Assembly: GCF_017309185.1 (NCBI RefSeq)
Contig: NZ_JAEKJZ010000001.1
Coordinates: 1,426,001 to 1,490,000, forward strand
DNA: 64,000 nucleotides
Origin: Roseibium aggregatum
Lineage (GTDB): Bacteria > Pseudomonadota > Alphaproteobacteria > Rhizobiales > Stappiaceae
Direction of reading: 5' to 3'
Part shown: positions 9,179-17,449 of the stretch, piece by piece
Layout: each line of letters starts with the position of its first letter
Position numbering within the stretch: position 1 is the first letter of the stretch
Made by a program: the position numbers and the translations under genes
The notes under the pieces: model-generated
Seen by the model: the letters and a program-made list of their open reading frames with translations, nothing else
Database searches by the model: none
What the model was told of the DNA's origin: nothing

Positions 9179-11002
9179 ATGAAAATTATTGCCGAGCTTG
9201 GCATCAATCACCGGGGATCGCTGGAGGTCGCCGGAAAGCTGATCGACGTTGCTTCGGAAGCCGGAGCCTGGGGGGCGAAGTTTCAGTATCGGGCGAAAGA
9301 CGGTTTCTATCAGGCGACCCACGAAATCGGCGATGAAATCCTCTCCCGCGAGATCGACGACTGTTACATTTCTTCTGAAGATATTCTCAAGCTGACCGCA
9401 GAGATCAAGGGCAGGGGAATGGCCGCCGGGATCAGCTTCTTCAAGTTCGCCGATGCCGCCGACTTCGGTGATCGCATCGCGGAATTCGATTTCTTCAAGG
9501 TGCCATCGGCGGAACTGCTCAACGAGGAACTGATCGTCTCCATGGCCGGTCTCGGGAAACCCCTGATCCTGAGCACCGGGGGGCATAGCGAGGAGGAGAT
9601 TTTCCAGGCGGTGGAGGCCACCCGCTCTCTATCGGATGTGATCTACCTTCATTGTATCTCCAACTACCCGGTTCTGCTCGGCAACCAGCAGATGGGCTTT
9701 ATCCGGACGCTGGCGGAAAAAACCGGATCGCCGGTCGGCTATTCCAGTCACGATCAGGACTGGGAGGTCTGCCTGGTCGCGGCGGCCAATGGCGCTACCG
9801 TTTTCGAGCGGCATCTGACAATGGACAAGTTCGGCAAGGGGATCGACGACAGTTCCAGCTCGGACCCGGAAGAGTTCAAGCGCCTGTGCAAGCTCCTCAA
9901 TGCCTATGATGCCGTGCAGGGCGACGGGCGGCGCGAGGTGAACCAGGGCGAACGGATCAACATGCAGAACCTCGGTTCGTCGCTCTACGCCAGCCGGGCG
10001 ATATCACCCGGCGAAGCGCTCACCGAAGACAACACGGTGGTCAAGGCACCGCGCAAGGGGCTGACCTGGGCGCAGGTCAAACGGCGCGGGCTTGAAACGC
10101 TCAAGCGCCCGGTCGCGGCGGGAACCGCGATTTCCGAGTTCTATTTCACCGAGCCCAAGCCGCCGTTGAGCGCGGAGCTCGTGTCGTTTTGCGACGACAA
10201 GCAGCTTTCCATCCCGATCCGTCTGCACGATGCCAGGACCTTGCAGACGCGTTTTCCCATCCGGAATTTCGAACTGCATCTGTCCTTTCAGGAAGTGGCT
10301 TCCTTCCGGAGCAACATGGCCGCGGGGCTTTCGCTGCTCGATCTTGCGCGTCACTACTCCATCCACATTCCCGACTATATCGACAGCAAGACCCTGATCG
10401 ATCCGCTTTCGGACGACGACAGGGTCCGGGAGGGAAGCGATCTGGTGATAGCGACCTGTGTGGATCTGGCTCTCGAACTGCAGGCGAGAACCGGAGCGGC
10501 GGTCCCGGTCGTCGGCAGCTTTTCCAGATTGCTGCCGGAGGGAAAGCGGGAGACGTACGAACGCCTCAAGTTCGTCCTGGAGGAGGCTGGGCACAAGCGC
10601 GGCATCCCGATCTATCCGCAATGGCTGCCGCGGATCGCCTGGTACTTCGGCGGCGCCGACGTGCTCGACATGTTCTGCGGCGCCGACGACATCGACATCG
10701 TCAACGAGATCGGCATGGAACTCTGCCTGGACCTGTCCCATCTGATCCTGTCGGCCAATTATGCCAAGCAGGACTGGCGCGGCTGGTGCGACCGGCTCAT
10801 GCCGCTGGCGCGCCACATCCACATTGCCGACGCGACCGGCATCGACGGCGAGGGCATTGAGTTCGGCAAGGGCGATCTCGGAAACCCGGGCATCTACATC
10901 GAAGCTCCCGGACGGAAGGTTCTGGAAGTCTGGCAAGGTCACCTGTCCGAGGGTGACGGATTTGAAAACGCGATCCTGCAATTAGGAGAGAACAATGGCT
11001 AA
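9179..11002 (+). CDS. NeuB-family nonulosonic acid synthase fused to SAF and sugar-isomerase-like TIM barrel
   Basis: 607-aa cytosolic protein with three parts. Residues 1-250 are a NeuB/SpsE synthase barrel, which condenses PEP with a hexose to a nine-carbon 2-keto acid; it starts MKIIAELGINHRGS and shows FKVPSAELLN, VGYSSHDQDW and ERHLTMDK. Residues ~262-325 form a SAF/antifreeze-like domain (SLYASRAISPGE, PRKGL). Residues ~335-607 are an extra domain resembling xylose-isomerase-like barrels of sugar isomerases/epimerases (YPQWLPRIAWYFGG, MELCLDLSHLILS, HIHIADATGIDGEG). Typical NeuB is ~340 aa, so this is a fusion. ATG 9179 matches the family start; an upstream ATG at 9134 would add 15 unlike residues. 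It overlaps the next gene by eight bases. Confidence 0.85.
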   Translation: MKIIAELGINHRGSLEVAGKLIDVASEAGAWGAKFQYRAKDGFYQATHEIGDEILSREIDDCYISSEDILKLTAEIKGRGMAAGISFFKFADAADFGDRIAEFDFFKVPSAELLNEELIVSMAGLGKPLILSTGGHSEEEIFQAVEATRSLSDVIYLHCISNYPVLLGNQQMGFIRTLAEKTGSPVGYSSHDQDWEVCLVAAANGATVFERHLTMDKFGKGIDDSSSSDPEEFKRLCKLLNAYDAVQGDGRREVNQGERINMQNLGSSLYASRAISPGEALTEDNTVVKAPRKGLTWAQVKRRGLETLKRPVAAGTAISEFYFTEPKPPLSAELVSFCDDKQLSIPIRLHDARTLQTRFPIRNFELHLSFQEVASFRSNMAAGLSLLDLARHYSIHIPDYIDSKTLIDPLSDDDRVREGSDLVIATCVDLALELQARTGAAVPVVGSFSRLLPEGKRETYERLKFVLEEAGHKRGIPIYPQWLPRIAWYFGGADVLDMFCGADDIDIVNEIGMELCLDLSHLILSANYAKQDWRGWCDRLMPLARHIHIADATGIDGEGIEFGKGDLGNPGIYIEAPGRKVLEVWQGHLSEGDGFENAILQLGENNG

Positions 11003-12026
11003 GGTACTGATTACGGGGATCTCCGGTCAGGATGGGGCATTTCTGGCGCGTTCCCTGATTGAGCGCGGCGACGAGGTCTACGGGGCCATGCGCCGGGGCA
11101 GCACCTCCAAGACAGGCCGCCTGAAGGAACTCGGCATCCGGGAGAAGATGAAGTTCTGTACCCTGGAAGTCACGGAATTCGCCAATGTGCAGAACGTTCT
11201 GAACGAGATCCGCCCGGATCTGATCTTCAACCTGGCGGCCCAGAGCTTCGTGGCCGACAGCTTCCAGTTTCCCCACTACACCTCGGACGTAAACTACATG
11301 GGTGTCCTGAACATTCTGGAGGCCATGCGCCTCTTGAAACTGGACGCCAGGCTCTATCAGGCCTCGACCTCCGAAATGTACGGCGACGTTCTGGAGAAGC
11401 CGCAATCGGAAAAGACACCGTTCAACCCGCTCAGCCCCTACGCGGTGTCCAAGCTGGCGGCGCATTCGATCGTGGTGAACTATCGTCAGGCGTACGACAT
11501 GTTTGCCACCTCCGGCATTCTCTTCAATCATGAATCGGAATTGCGCGGCTATGAGTTCGTTACGCGCAAAATCACCAGCTGGCTGGCGCGCATCAAGCTG
11601 CAGGACGCGGACGCCATGCCGCTCGGCAATCTCTCCAGCGTGCGCGACTGGGGCTATGCGCCGGAATACACGGACATGATGATCCGCATGCTCGATCACG
11701 ACAAGCCGGATGACTTCGTCATCTCGACAAACACCGAGCATACCGTGCGTGAGTTCCTGTTCATGGCGGCGGCGGAAGTCGGCTTCGATCTCGTCTCGGA
11801 AGGCGAGGGCATCGAGGAAAAGTGCTACGACCGCAAGACCGGCAAACTGGTCGCCTATGTGGACCCGCGTTACTTCCGGGCCTCCGACGTGGTCTATCTG
11901 CGTGGCGACAACACCAAGGCGCAGGAGTTGCTCGGCTGGAAGCCGGAAGTCCTGGCTCCGGAGATCGCGCGCCGGATGGCCATCTACGATCTCAAGAAGG
12001 CGGCGCTCGCCATGCCGGGACTTTAG
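10995..12026 (+). CDS. GDP-mannose 4,6-dehydratase-like nucleotide-sugar dehydratase
   Basis: 343-aa short-chain dehydrogenase/reductase of the extended type. The NAD(P) motif is GISGQDGAFLARSLIERG at the N-terminus. The active site is STSEMYGD with the YxxxK pair in SPYAVSKLAAH. The GMD blocks FNHESELRGYEFVTRKI and DWGYAPEYTDMM are present. True GDP-mannose dehydratases usually read HESPRRG at the first block, so HESELRG may mean a different nucleotide-sugar. The strong AGGAGA site six bases before the ATG and the overlap with the NeuB-like gene mark an operon. Most likely it makes a 4-keto-6-deoxy sugar feeding the synthase pathway; the exact substrate is inference. Confidence 0.85.
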   Translation: MAKVLITGISGQDGAFLARSLIERGDEVYGAMRRGSTSKTGRLKELGIREKMKFCTLEVTEFANVQNVLNEIRPDLIFNLAAQSFVADSFQFPHYTSDVNYMGVLNILEAMRLLKLDARLYQASTSEMYGDVLEKPQSEKTPFNPLSPYAVSKLAAHSIVVNYRQAYDMFATSGILFNHESELRGYEFVTRKITSWLARIKLQDADAMPLGNLSSVRDWGYAPEYTDMMIRMLDHDKPDDFVISTNTEHTVREFLFMAAAEVGFDLVSEGEGIEEKCYDRKTGKLVAYVDPRYFRASDVVYLRGDNTKAQELLGWKPEVLAPEIARRMAIYDLKKAALAMPGL

Positions 12027-12047
12027 GAAGGTGCCGGGCAGAGCCTC

Positions 12048-12752
12048 ATGAAACGCAGTGTTGCGATCATTCCCGCCCGGGGTGGGTCCAAGGGCATTCC
12101 GGGGAAGAACATCAAGCCTTTCCTGGGAGAGCCTCTCGTCGTCCACACGATCCGCGCCGCGCTCGCCGCGGAGAGCGTAAACGATGTGATCGTGACCAGC
12201 GATGACCCCAAGATCCTCGCCGTGGCGGAACAGGCAGGCGCTATTCCTGTGCTGCGGCCGGCGGAGATATCGGGTGACACGGCGTCTTCGGAATCCGCGC
12301 TGCTGCACACCATCGAAACCAGTGAGGCGTGCAGGGCGGCGGACACCATCGTCTTCCTGCAATGCACATCGCCCCTGACGACCTCGGACGAAATCGATCT
12401 TGTGGTGCGTGCCCGGGAGCACCTGGAGGCGGATACCGCCTTTTCGGTCGTTGAGGTTCATGCCTTCCTGTGGGAAATCGCCGCCGACGGTACGGGCGTA
12501 GGGGTCAACCACGACGCGACCAGGCCACGCCAGCGCCGTCAGGACCGGCCGGAGCAGTTTCGCGAGACCGGGGCGATCTATGCGCTCCGGAAGGACGGCT
12601 TTCGCGCGGCGGGCCAGCGCTTCTTCGGCAAGAGCGTGCCGGTCGTTCTCGCGGACGCGACGGAGATCGATCTCGATACGCCGCGGGACTGGATTGCGCT
12701 TGAAGCCTTTGCCAAGGCCTCCGGGCGTGTCCCGCTAGGCGGTTCAAACTGA
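12048..12752 (+). CDS. acylneuraminate (nonulosonate) cytidylyltransferase
   Basis: 234-aa member of the CMP-sialic acid synthetase family, which activates a nonulosonic acid with CTP. The nucleotide-binding start AIIPARGGSKGIPGKNIKPF is diagnostic; later blocks include VTSDDPKILAVAEQ, FLQCTSPLTTSDEID and the basic stretch RPRQRRQDRPEQFRETGAIY, which in the family contacts substrate. It ends with EIDLDTPRDW, the metal/CTP end motif. It follows the dehydratase by 21 bases on the same strand and precedes the methyltransferase. The pairing with a NeuB-like synthase makes a nonulosonic acid product very likely; which one is open. Confidence 0.9.
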   Translation: MKRSVAIIPARGGSKGIPGKNIKPFLGEPLVVHTIRAALAAESVNDVIVTSDDPKILAVAEQAGAIPVLRPAEISGDTASSESALLHTIETSEACRAADTIVFLQCTSPLTTSDEIDLVVRAREHLEADTAFSVVEVHAFLWEIAADGTGVGVNHDATRPRQRRQDRPEQFRETGAIYALRKDGFRAAGQRFFGKSVPVVLADATEIDLDTPRDWIALEAFAKASGRVPLGGSN

Positions 12753-12770
12753 AACACGAGGCAGGCCGTC

Positions 12771-13649
12771 ATGACGACCATTTTTGAAACCCTTCATGAG
12801 ATCGGCGCCGCGCGCGAGGAGGACAGGGAAGTCTACTCCGAGGGCACGCGCGACCGGGACGATGTCACCGTTTACCGGGACCGCCGCTCGGGCGTGATCT
12901 ATATCGACGGGTTTTACGGCGGAGACGAGGTTTACGAGGAAGGCGGATACCGCGAGAAAAACCTGGCGAAATCCGGGTCGCGCGATTACGAAATTGCCCG
13001 CGACGCGGAGCGGCGTGCCACCGCCTACAGGCCTTTCGTCTGTGGTCGGACCATCGTCGATTTCGGCTGTGGAGACGGCAGTTTTCTGAGGAAAGTACAG
13101 GACGAAACCCTGTCCCTGTGCGGTGTGGAACTTCAGAGGGACTATGTCGAAGCCTTGAACAGGGATGGCATTCGCTGCCACACGTCGCTTGAGGCACTGG
13201 AGAATGGGAGCCTGGACACGGCGGTCAGCTTTCACGTTCTGGAACACCTGCCGGAACCCTTGCCGGTACTCGGTGCCTTGCGGCGTGTCCTGAAGCCCGG
13301 AGGCACAGCGGTGATCGAAGTGCCGCACGCCAACGATTTTCTGCTGCGGGACTTGAGCTGCGAAGCCTTCAAGGGCTTCACCCTGTGGAGCCAGCACCTG
13401 GTTCTGCATACCCGAGACAGTCTGCGGCGTCTTCTGGCCGCTGCCGGGTTTGAGGCGATCGCCATTGAAGGTGTGCAGCGCTATCCGCTGTCCAATCACC
13501 TGACCTGGCTTTCCTCAGCCAGGCCCGGAGGCCACAAATCCGCGCTTGCCGCGCTGGATACTGCCGATCTGACGAACGCCTATGAAGCGGCTCTCAACAG
13601 GATCGATGCAACGGATACGCTGGTCGCGATCGCGCGCAATCCTGCCTGA
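12771..13649 (+). CDS. class I SAM-dependent methyltransferase
   Basis: 292-aa protein with a Rossmann methyltransferase core from residue ~85. Motif I is TIVDFGCGDGSFLRKV; the post-motif acidic residue lies in CGVELQRDYVEAL; the HVLEHLPEP stretch and LRRVLKPGGTAVIEVPH complete the fold. The first ~80 residues are charged (DREVYSEGTRDRDDVTVYRD) and resemble the leader of sugar methyltransferases found in polysaccharide loci. It is the last gene of the four-gene nonulosonate operon, so O- or N-methylation of the sugar is the simplest guess. Its stop lies four bases from the stop of the convergent TPR gene. Confidence 0.85.
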   Translation: MTTIFETLHEIGAAREEDREVYSEGTRDRDDVTVYRDRRSGVIYIDGFYGGDEVYEEGGYREKNLAKSGSRDYEIARDAERRATAYRPFVCGRTIVDFGCGDGSFLRKVQDETLSLCGVELQRDYVEALNRDGIRCHTSLEALENGSLDTAVSFHVLEHLPEPLPVLGALRRVLKPGGTAVIEVPHANDFLLRDLSCEAFKGFTLWSQHLVLHTRDSLRRLLAAAGFEAIAIEGVQRYPLSNHLTWLSSARPGGHKSALAALDTADLTNAYEAALNRIDATDTLVAIARNPA

Positions 13650-13653
13650 CAGG

Positions 13654-15519
13654 TCAAATCCCCAGGCGTTTGTTCCGGCGCTCGGGCGTCCAGTCTTCCA
13701 GATGCCTGTCCAGTTCCGCGATGATCTCGGGAACGAAGTCCGAGCAGGGCCGGTCCACGTACGGGTGCATGTAGGTCATCGACGGATACCAGGGCGGGTT
13801 TTTCTGGCCCAGAAGCAATGCCGGTTCCTGCTGGCCGAAACGAATGGCCGGTACGTCGAGGATGCCCGCCATGTCCGCAACGCTGGTGTTGGCGGAAACG
13901 ACGAAATCGCAACAGGCCGTCAGCGCGGCGGCACCGAGAAGATCGTCGAAGAGATCCACGTCCTCCAGAACGTTGAACCTTTCCGGGAACTGCGCCTTGA
14001 AGAAATCGAGTTCCTTGTCGAGCGCCGAATATTGCAGGTTCACGAAAATCGCGTCACGGGATTCCAGAACGGGGGCAATCCCGGGGGCTGACAGATAGTA
14101 CCGCGCCCGGTTGGCGGCGAGGTTCTTCGAGCGCCAGGAGAAACCGATCACCGGTTTGGCCTCATGCCCGGGAAGGCGGTTCAGATACGCGCGCGCCCGA
14201 TCCTTTTCGAAAGTGTAGACAGGGCAGGGGGCGTTCTTGAAGGCGTCGAGGTCCTGCCGGAAAAAGTCCACCATATCGCCGATGTTGACGTGCAGGTCGT
14301 AGTCCGAGTTCTTGGCCGTCATGTCTTCGTTCATGGCACTGCGGCGGAACACGGCTTCGGGAAACGAATACTGCATGAACTTGGCGCCCTTTTCGGACAG
14401 TTCGACAATGACCTTGCCCGCCCTGGAAATCAGTTCGGGAAGCATGGTGCCCGATTTCAGCGCGTCCCCGAGCCCCTGATCGGTCCACACCAGGACCGTC
14501 TTGTCGGAGATGTCCTCTCCCTGCCATTCGGGAACCTCGAATTTCCGCTTGTGAACGTTGGTCGCGGGGTCTTCGAAGCGGGCCCTGTGATAGGCCCAGC
14601 CGTTCTTCAGGTCCCCGTTGGCGAGATAGACCAGCGACAGGTTCCATTTGACCGTCGTATTGTCCGGCGGTGAGAGCTTCTGTGCCAACAGAACCGTTTC
14701 CAGAGCTTCTTCCACGGCGCCATACATCAGGAGGCAGACGCCGAGCGTGATTGCCTTGTGGTAGTTCTCCGGATCGGAGGCCAGTGATTTGCGCGCGTAT
14801 TCAACGCCTTTTCTGGTTTCGTTCATGGAAAACAGCAGCCGGGCGGCCTCATGTTCGATATCGCTGTTTCCGGGGAATTTTTCCAGGGCTTCCGAGAGCT
14901 CGTATTGCGAAGGCTCGTATTGCTTGAGCTTCATTCGGCAGCGGGCGCGCTGAATATAGGCGTCCACGTTGTCGGGATCGAGCATCAGCACCTTGGTGAA
15001 GAAGTTGATCGCATGCTCTTCCTGCTTCGCATCCATCAGCAGAGTGCCGAAATTCTGATAGGCGTCCGCGAAATCGGGGTATTCGACGACAAGGCTCTGG
15101 AAGATATATTCCGCCTCCGCGAATTCCTGTTTCCTGGTCAGCGCAATACCCTTGATGTTGCGCGCCTCGCGTTCCTTCGGATTGAGGGTCAGAGCCTTGT
15201 TGACGACGGCCAGAAGACTGTCGGCGTCCGTTCCCAGATCCAGCATGGTCCGGGCGAGGTTGGCGTAAAAGGGAGACTGGTTGGGATCGACCGCGATGGC
15301 CTTGCCGATATATTCCAGCGCGCGCTTCGGATAGCCCTGCTGCCGGTAGCTCACCCCGAGCAGATGAAGCGCGTCGGCGTTCTTCGGGGCTTTCTTCAGG
15401 ACTTGCTTGTAGAGCCGCTTCGCTCTTTCGATCTCGCCAGCCTGTTGATAGGACAAGCCCTTGATCAGCTTTTCCCGGATCGGATCTTGCGCGGGTTTCA
15501 AAGCGGTTTGTGTGGCCAT
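13654..15519 (-). CDS. TPR protein with glycosyltransferase-like C-terminal domain
   Basis: 621-aa cytosolic protein. Residues ~15-300 contain about seven tetratricopeptide repeats (for example DALHLLGVSYRQQGYPKRAL and ADAYQNFGTLLMDAKQEEHA). Residues ~345-605 resemble a GT-B type glycosyltransferase, with VLVWTDQGLGDALKSGTMLP and a sugar-nucleotide end CDFVVSANTSVADMAGILDV. This architecture is the one described for FlmG, the Caulobacter flagellin O-glycosyltransferase that uses pseudaminic acid, and it converges here on a nonulosonate operon. That functional link is inference; no flagellin gene is in the window. Earlier annotations may call it simply a TPR protein. Confidence 0.85.
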   Translation of the reverse strand: MATQTALKPAQDPIREKLIKGLSYQQAGEIERAKRLYKQVLKKAPKNADALHLLGVSYRQQGYPKRALEYIGKAIAVDPNQSPFYANLARTMLDLGTDADSLLAVVNKALTLNPKEREARNIKGIALTRKQEFAEAEYIFQSLVVEYPDFADAYQNFGTLLMDAKQEEHAINFFTKVLMLDPDNVDAYIQRARCRMKLKQYEPSQYELSEALEKFPGNSDIEHEAARLLFSMNETRKGVEYARKSLASDPENYHKAITLGVCLLMYGAVEEALETVLLAQKLSPPDNTTVKWNLSLVYLANGDLKNGWAYHRARFEDPATNVHKRKFEVPEWQGEDISDKTVLVWTDQGLGDALKSGTMLPELISRAGKVIVELSEKGAKFMQYSFPEAVFRRSAMNEDMTAKNSDYDLHVNIGDMVDFFRQDLDAFKNAPCPVYTFEKDRARAYLNRLPGHEAKPVIGFSWRSKNLAANRARYYLSAPGIAPVLESRDAIFVNLQYSALDKELDFFKAQFPERFNVLEDVDLFDDLLGAAALTACCDFVVSANTSVADMAGILDVPAIRFGQQEPALLLGQKNPPWYPSMTYMHPYVDRPCSDFVPEIIAELDRHLEDWTPERRNKRLGI

Positions 15520-15671
15520 GTCGTCTCTGCCTGAAGGGAATCACCTGCGAGAACAATAGCAGGCACACGGTCAAAACGAAGGTTTGCGGCCTGTTTTGAC
15601 CAAATCCCCTGGGGATTGCCTGGTTTTGTTACATGACCCTTTCAGGGAGGGAAGCCGATAACGCTTGGCCA

Positions 15672-16040
15672 CTATTGCCGCTTGTAAGTCTGGCCCTGAT
15701 ATTGCTGAGCCTTGTACTGCTGCCTTTGATGGGTCTGCGGCGCGTATTGCTCGGGTGTGTATTGCGATCTCGTGTATCGCTCGCCGCCTTGTCCTTCCAC
15801 CGCCAGCTGACGGTTCATGCGCTGTAGGGAGCGCAACTTCTCCCGGCGGATGAGCTCGAGCCTCACGATATCCTGTTCAAGGCGCAGCCTCTGTTTCTCA
15901 AGGTCTTCCAGGAGACGGGAGGTGGAGGCGGAGCCGGTGAACTCCGGTCCTGCTTCCGCCATTGCAGACGCTCCGACGAACATGCTCAGGAAAGATGCAA
16001 CAACAAGCGCGGGTCCGGTTTTGAAAGCCATGATCGTCAT
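15672..16040 (-). CDS. small secreted coiled-coil protein with Tyr/Gln-rich tail
   Basis: 122 residues, no family recognised. An N-terminal signal peptide (ALVVASFLSMFVGASAMAEA) is followed by a charged helix, residues ~42-78, rich in Leu, Glu and Arg (LEDLEKQRLRLEQDIVRLEL), predicted to form a coiled coil. The last ~40 residues are a low-complexity tail of alternating Tyr and Gln (QYAPQTHQRQQYKAQQYQGQ) with no hydrophobic content. The ATG at 16040 has GGGAAA about 10 bases upstream. Likely periplasmic; function unknown. Neighbours (a TPR glycosyltransferase and an ABC exporter, both on the same strand) give no firm hint. Confidence 0.65.
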   Translation of the reverse strand: MTIMAFKTGPALVVASFLSMFVGASAMAEAGPEFTGSASTSRLLEDLEKQRLRLEQDIVRLELIRREKLRSLQRMNRQLAVEGQGGERYTRSQYTPEQYAPQTHQRQQYKAQQYQGQTYKRQ

Positions 16041-16233
16041 TTGGTGAAACTTTCCCGTCGCTTGTAGGCACTGATTGCGTTCCCGGCCGCGTGGATCAAA
16101 GGAATTTCCAACGATTCGACAGCCCGATGCCTGACGCTAGCAATAAGCTGTTAACAAAAGTTAATGAGGTGTGAGGGTTGTTTAATTGTCTTTTAAGGAG
16201 ATTGCCCGGATCGCCGGGCGTTGGGCTCTCTCG

Positions 16234-17439
16234 CTAACGCGGCTCAACCGCAATGCCGTCGCGAACCTGATTTCCGGGATGCAGGACGACGGTTTCGCCG
16301 TCTTCCAGCCCGCCCGTGACTTCAACCTGAAGACCGTTCGCGTGGCCGATATCGATCTTGCGGGTTTCCACTCTTCCGTTCCGGACGGCGTAGACCGCCC
16401 AGTCTCCTCCGGAGCGGAACATGGCGGTCAGGGGCAGGATCAGAACGTCGGTTCCCTCCCACAGGACGATACCCGCCTCGACCCGGAAGCCATGGGCAAG
16501 TTTCTCATAGGTCTCGGGGGAATCGGTCAGTTCGATCACCACATTGACGCGCTGCTCCTCGATACCGAGCGCCGAAACCTTGGTGAAACCGAACGGTTCG
16601 ATACGCTCCACCTTGCCGTGCAGGACGTTGTCGCCGCCCCAGTCGCTCAAGATCACGCGCATGCCGGGCCTGACCTTGACTGCGTCGGCCGACAGGAGGT
16701 CGGCGACGATCTCAAGGTCGCGCGGGTCGCCCACGGACGCGATGACCGTGCCGGCAGTCAAGACGCCCTCGCTTTCCTTCTGGACTTCCAGGACCTTGCC
16801 GTCCGCGGGTGCGTAGATGGGGATACAGACGCAGGAATCGCGTTTCGCGATCAGTTCGGCGGGGGACAGGAGCTGGGATTGCGCTCGCTCCAGTTCATGG
16901 ACCTTCATTTCGAGGGTCGCCTCCGCCGTCGCCAGTTCCGCCTTTTGAGTGTCATAGGCCAGTTCGGCCTCGTCGAGCGTTTTCGCCGAAACCGTTTGCC
17001 TGTCGGCGAGCTGCCGGACACGGGCACGATCGCGCTCCGCGAAGGAAAGCTCCGCCTTGGCCCGGCGCACGGTCGCTTCCGCAAGGTCCTTCGCCGCCTT
17101 TGCCGCCTGAAGGGCTGCGCGCATTTCGGCCTCGGTCCGCTGATCGAGGAATTCCGGATCGATCGGTTGCAACTGGGCGATGATGGTCTGATCGCGCACG
17201 ACTGCGTCGCCCACTTCGCGCTCGACCCTCAACACGCGCCCGGTCAGAGGTGTGCTGACTTCGTAAATGTCCTTGATCCGGGTTTCTCCTTCCTCGTCGA
17301 TCGTCACGGTCAGCGAGCCTCGTTCCACGGTCGCCAGATCGACGGCGACCGGGCGCGGCCAGAGCGCATAGACGATGGCGAGCGACACGGCCGACAGCAC
17401 AAGGCCCCAGATCGTCAGGCGGCGAAGCGGTATGCTCAT
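16234..17439 (-). CDS. HlyD-family periplasmic adaptor of an ABC exporter
   Basis: 401-aa membrane fusion protein. One N-terminal membrane helix (LTIWGLVLSAVSLAIVYALW) is followed by a barrel-sandwich half (RGSLTVTIDEEGETRIKDIY), a coiled-coil hairpin of ~150 residues rich in Ala, Glu and Arg, the second lipoyl half (CVCIPIYAPADGKVLEVQKE) and a beta-barrel. It would bridge the inner-membrane permease to an outer-membrane channel such as TolC. It is the last gene of an ABC ATPase - permease - adaptor operon; ten bases separate it from the permease stop. A cysteine pair (CVC) within the lipoyl domain is unusual. Confidence 0.9.
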   Translation of the reverse strand: MSIPLRRLTIWGLVLSAVSLAIVYALWPRPVAVDLATVERGSLTVTIDEEGETRIKDIYEVSTPLTGRVLRVEREVGDAVVRDQTIIAQLQPIDPEFLDQRTEAEMRAALQAAKAAKDLAEATVRRAKAELSFAERDRARVRQLADRQTVSAKTLDEAELAYDTQKAELATAEATLEMKVHELERAQSQLLSPAELIAKRDSCVCIPIYAPADGKVLEVQKESEGVLTAGTVIASVGDPRDLEIVADLLSADAVKVRPGMRVILSDWGGDNVLHGKVERIEPFGFTKVSALGIEEQRVNVVIELTDSPETYEKLAHGFRVEAGIVLWEGTDVLILPLTAMFRSGGDWAVYAVRNGRVETRKIDIGHANGLQVEVTGGLEDGETVVLHPGNQVRDGIAVEPR

Positions 17440-17449
17440 TTTGGTTTTC

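Noticed and set aside
10797-12512. 571-codon minus-strand frame across the dehydratase and synthetase genes
   Set aside because: Antisense to two well-supported genes.
16204-16219. GCCCGG/CCGGGC hairpin after the HlyD adaptor gene
   Set aside because: Six-bp stem on the minus strand without a T run; too weak to call a terminator.
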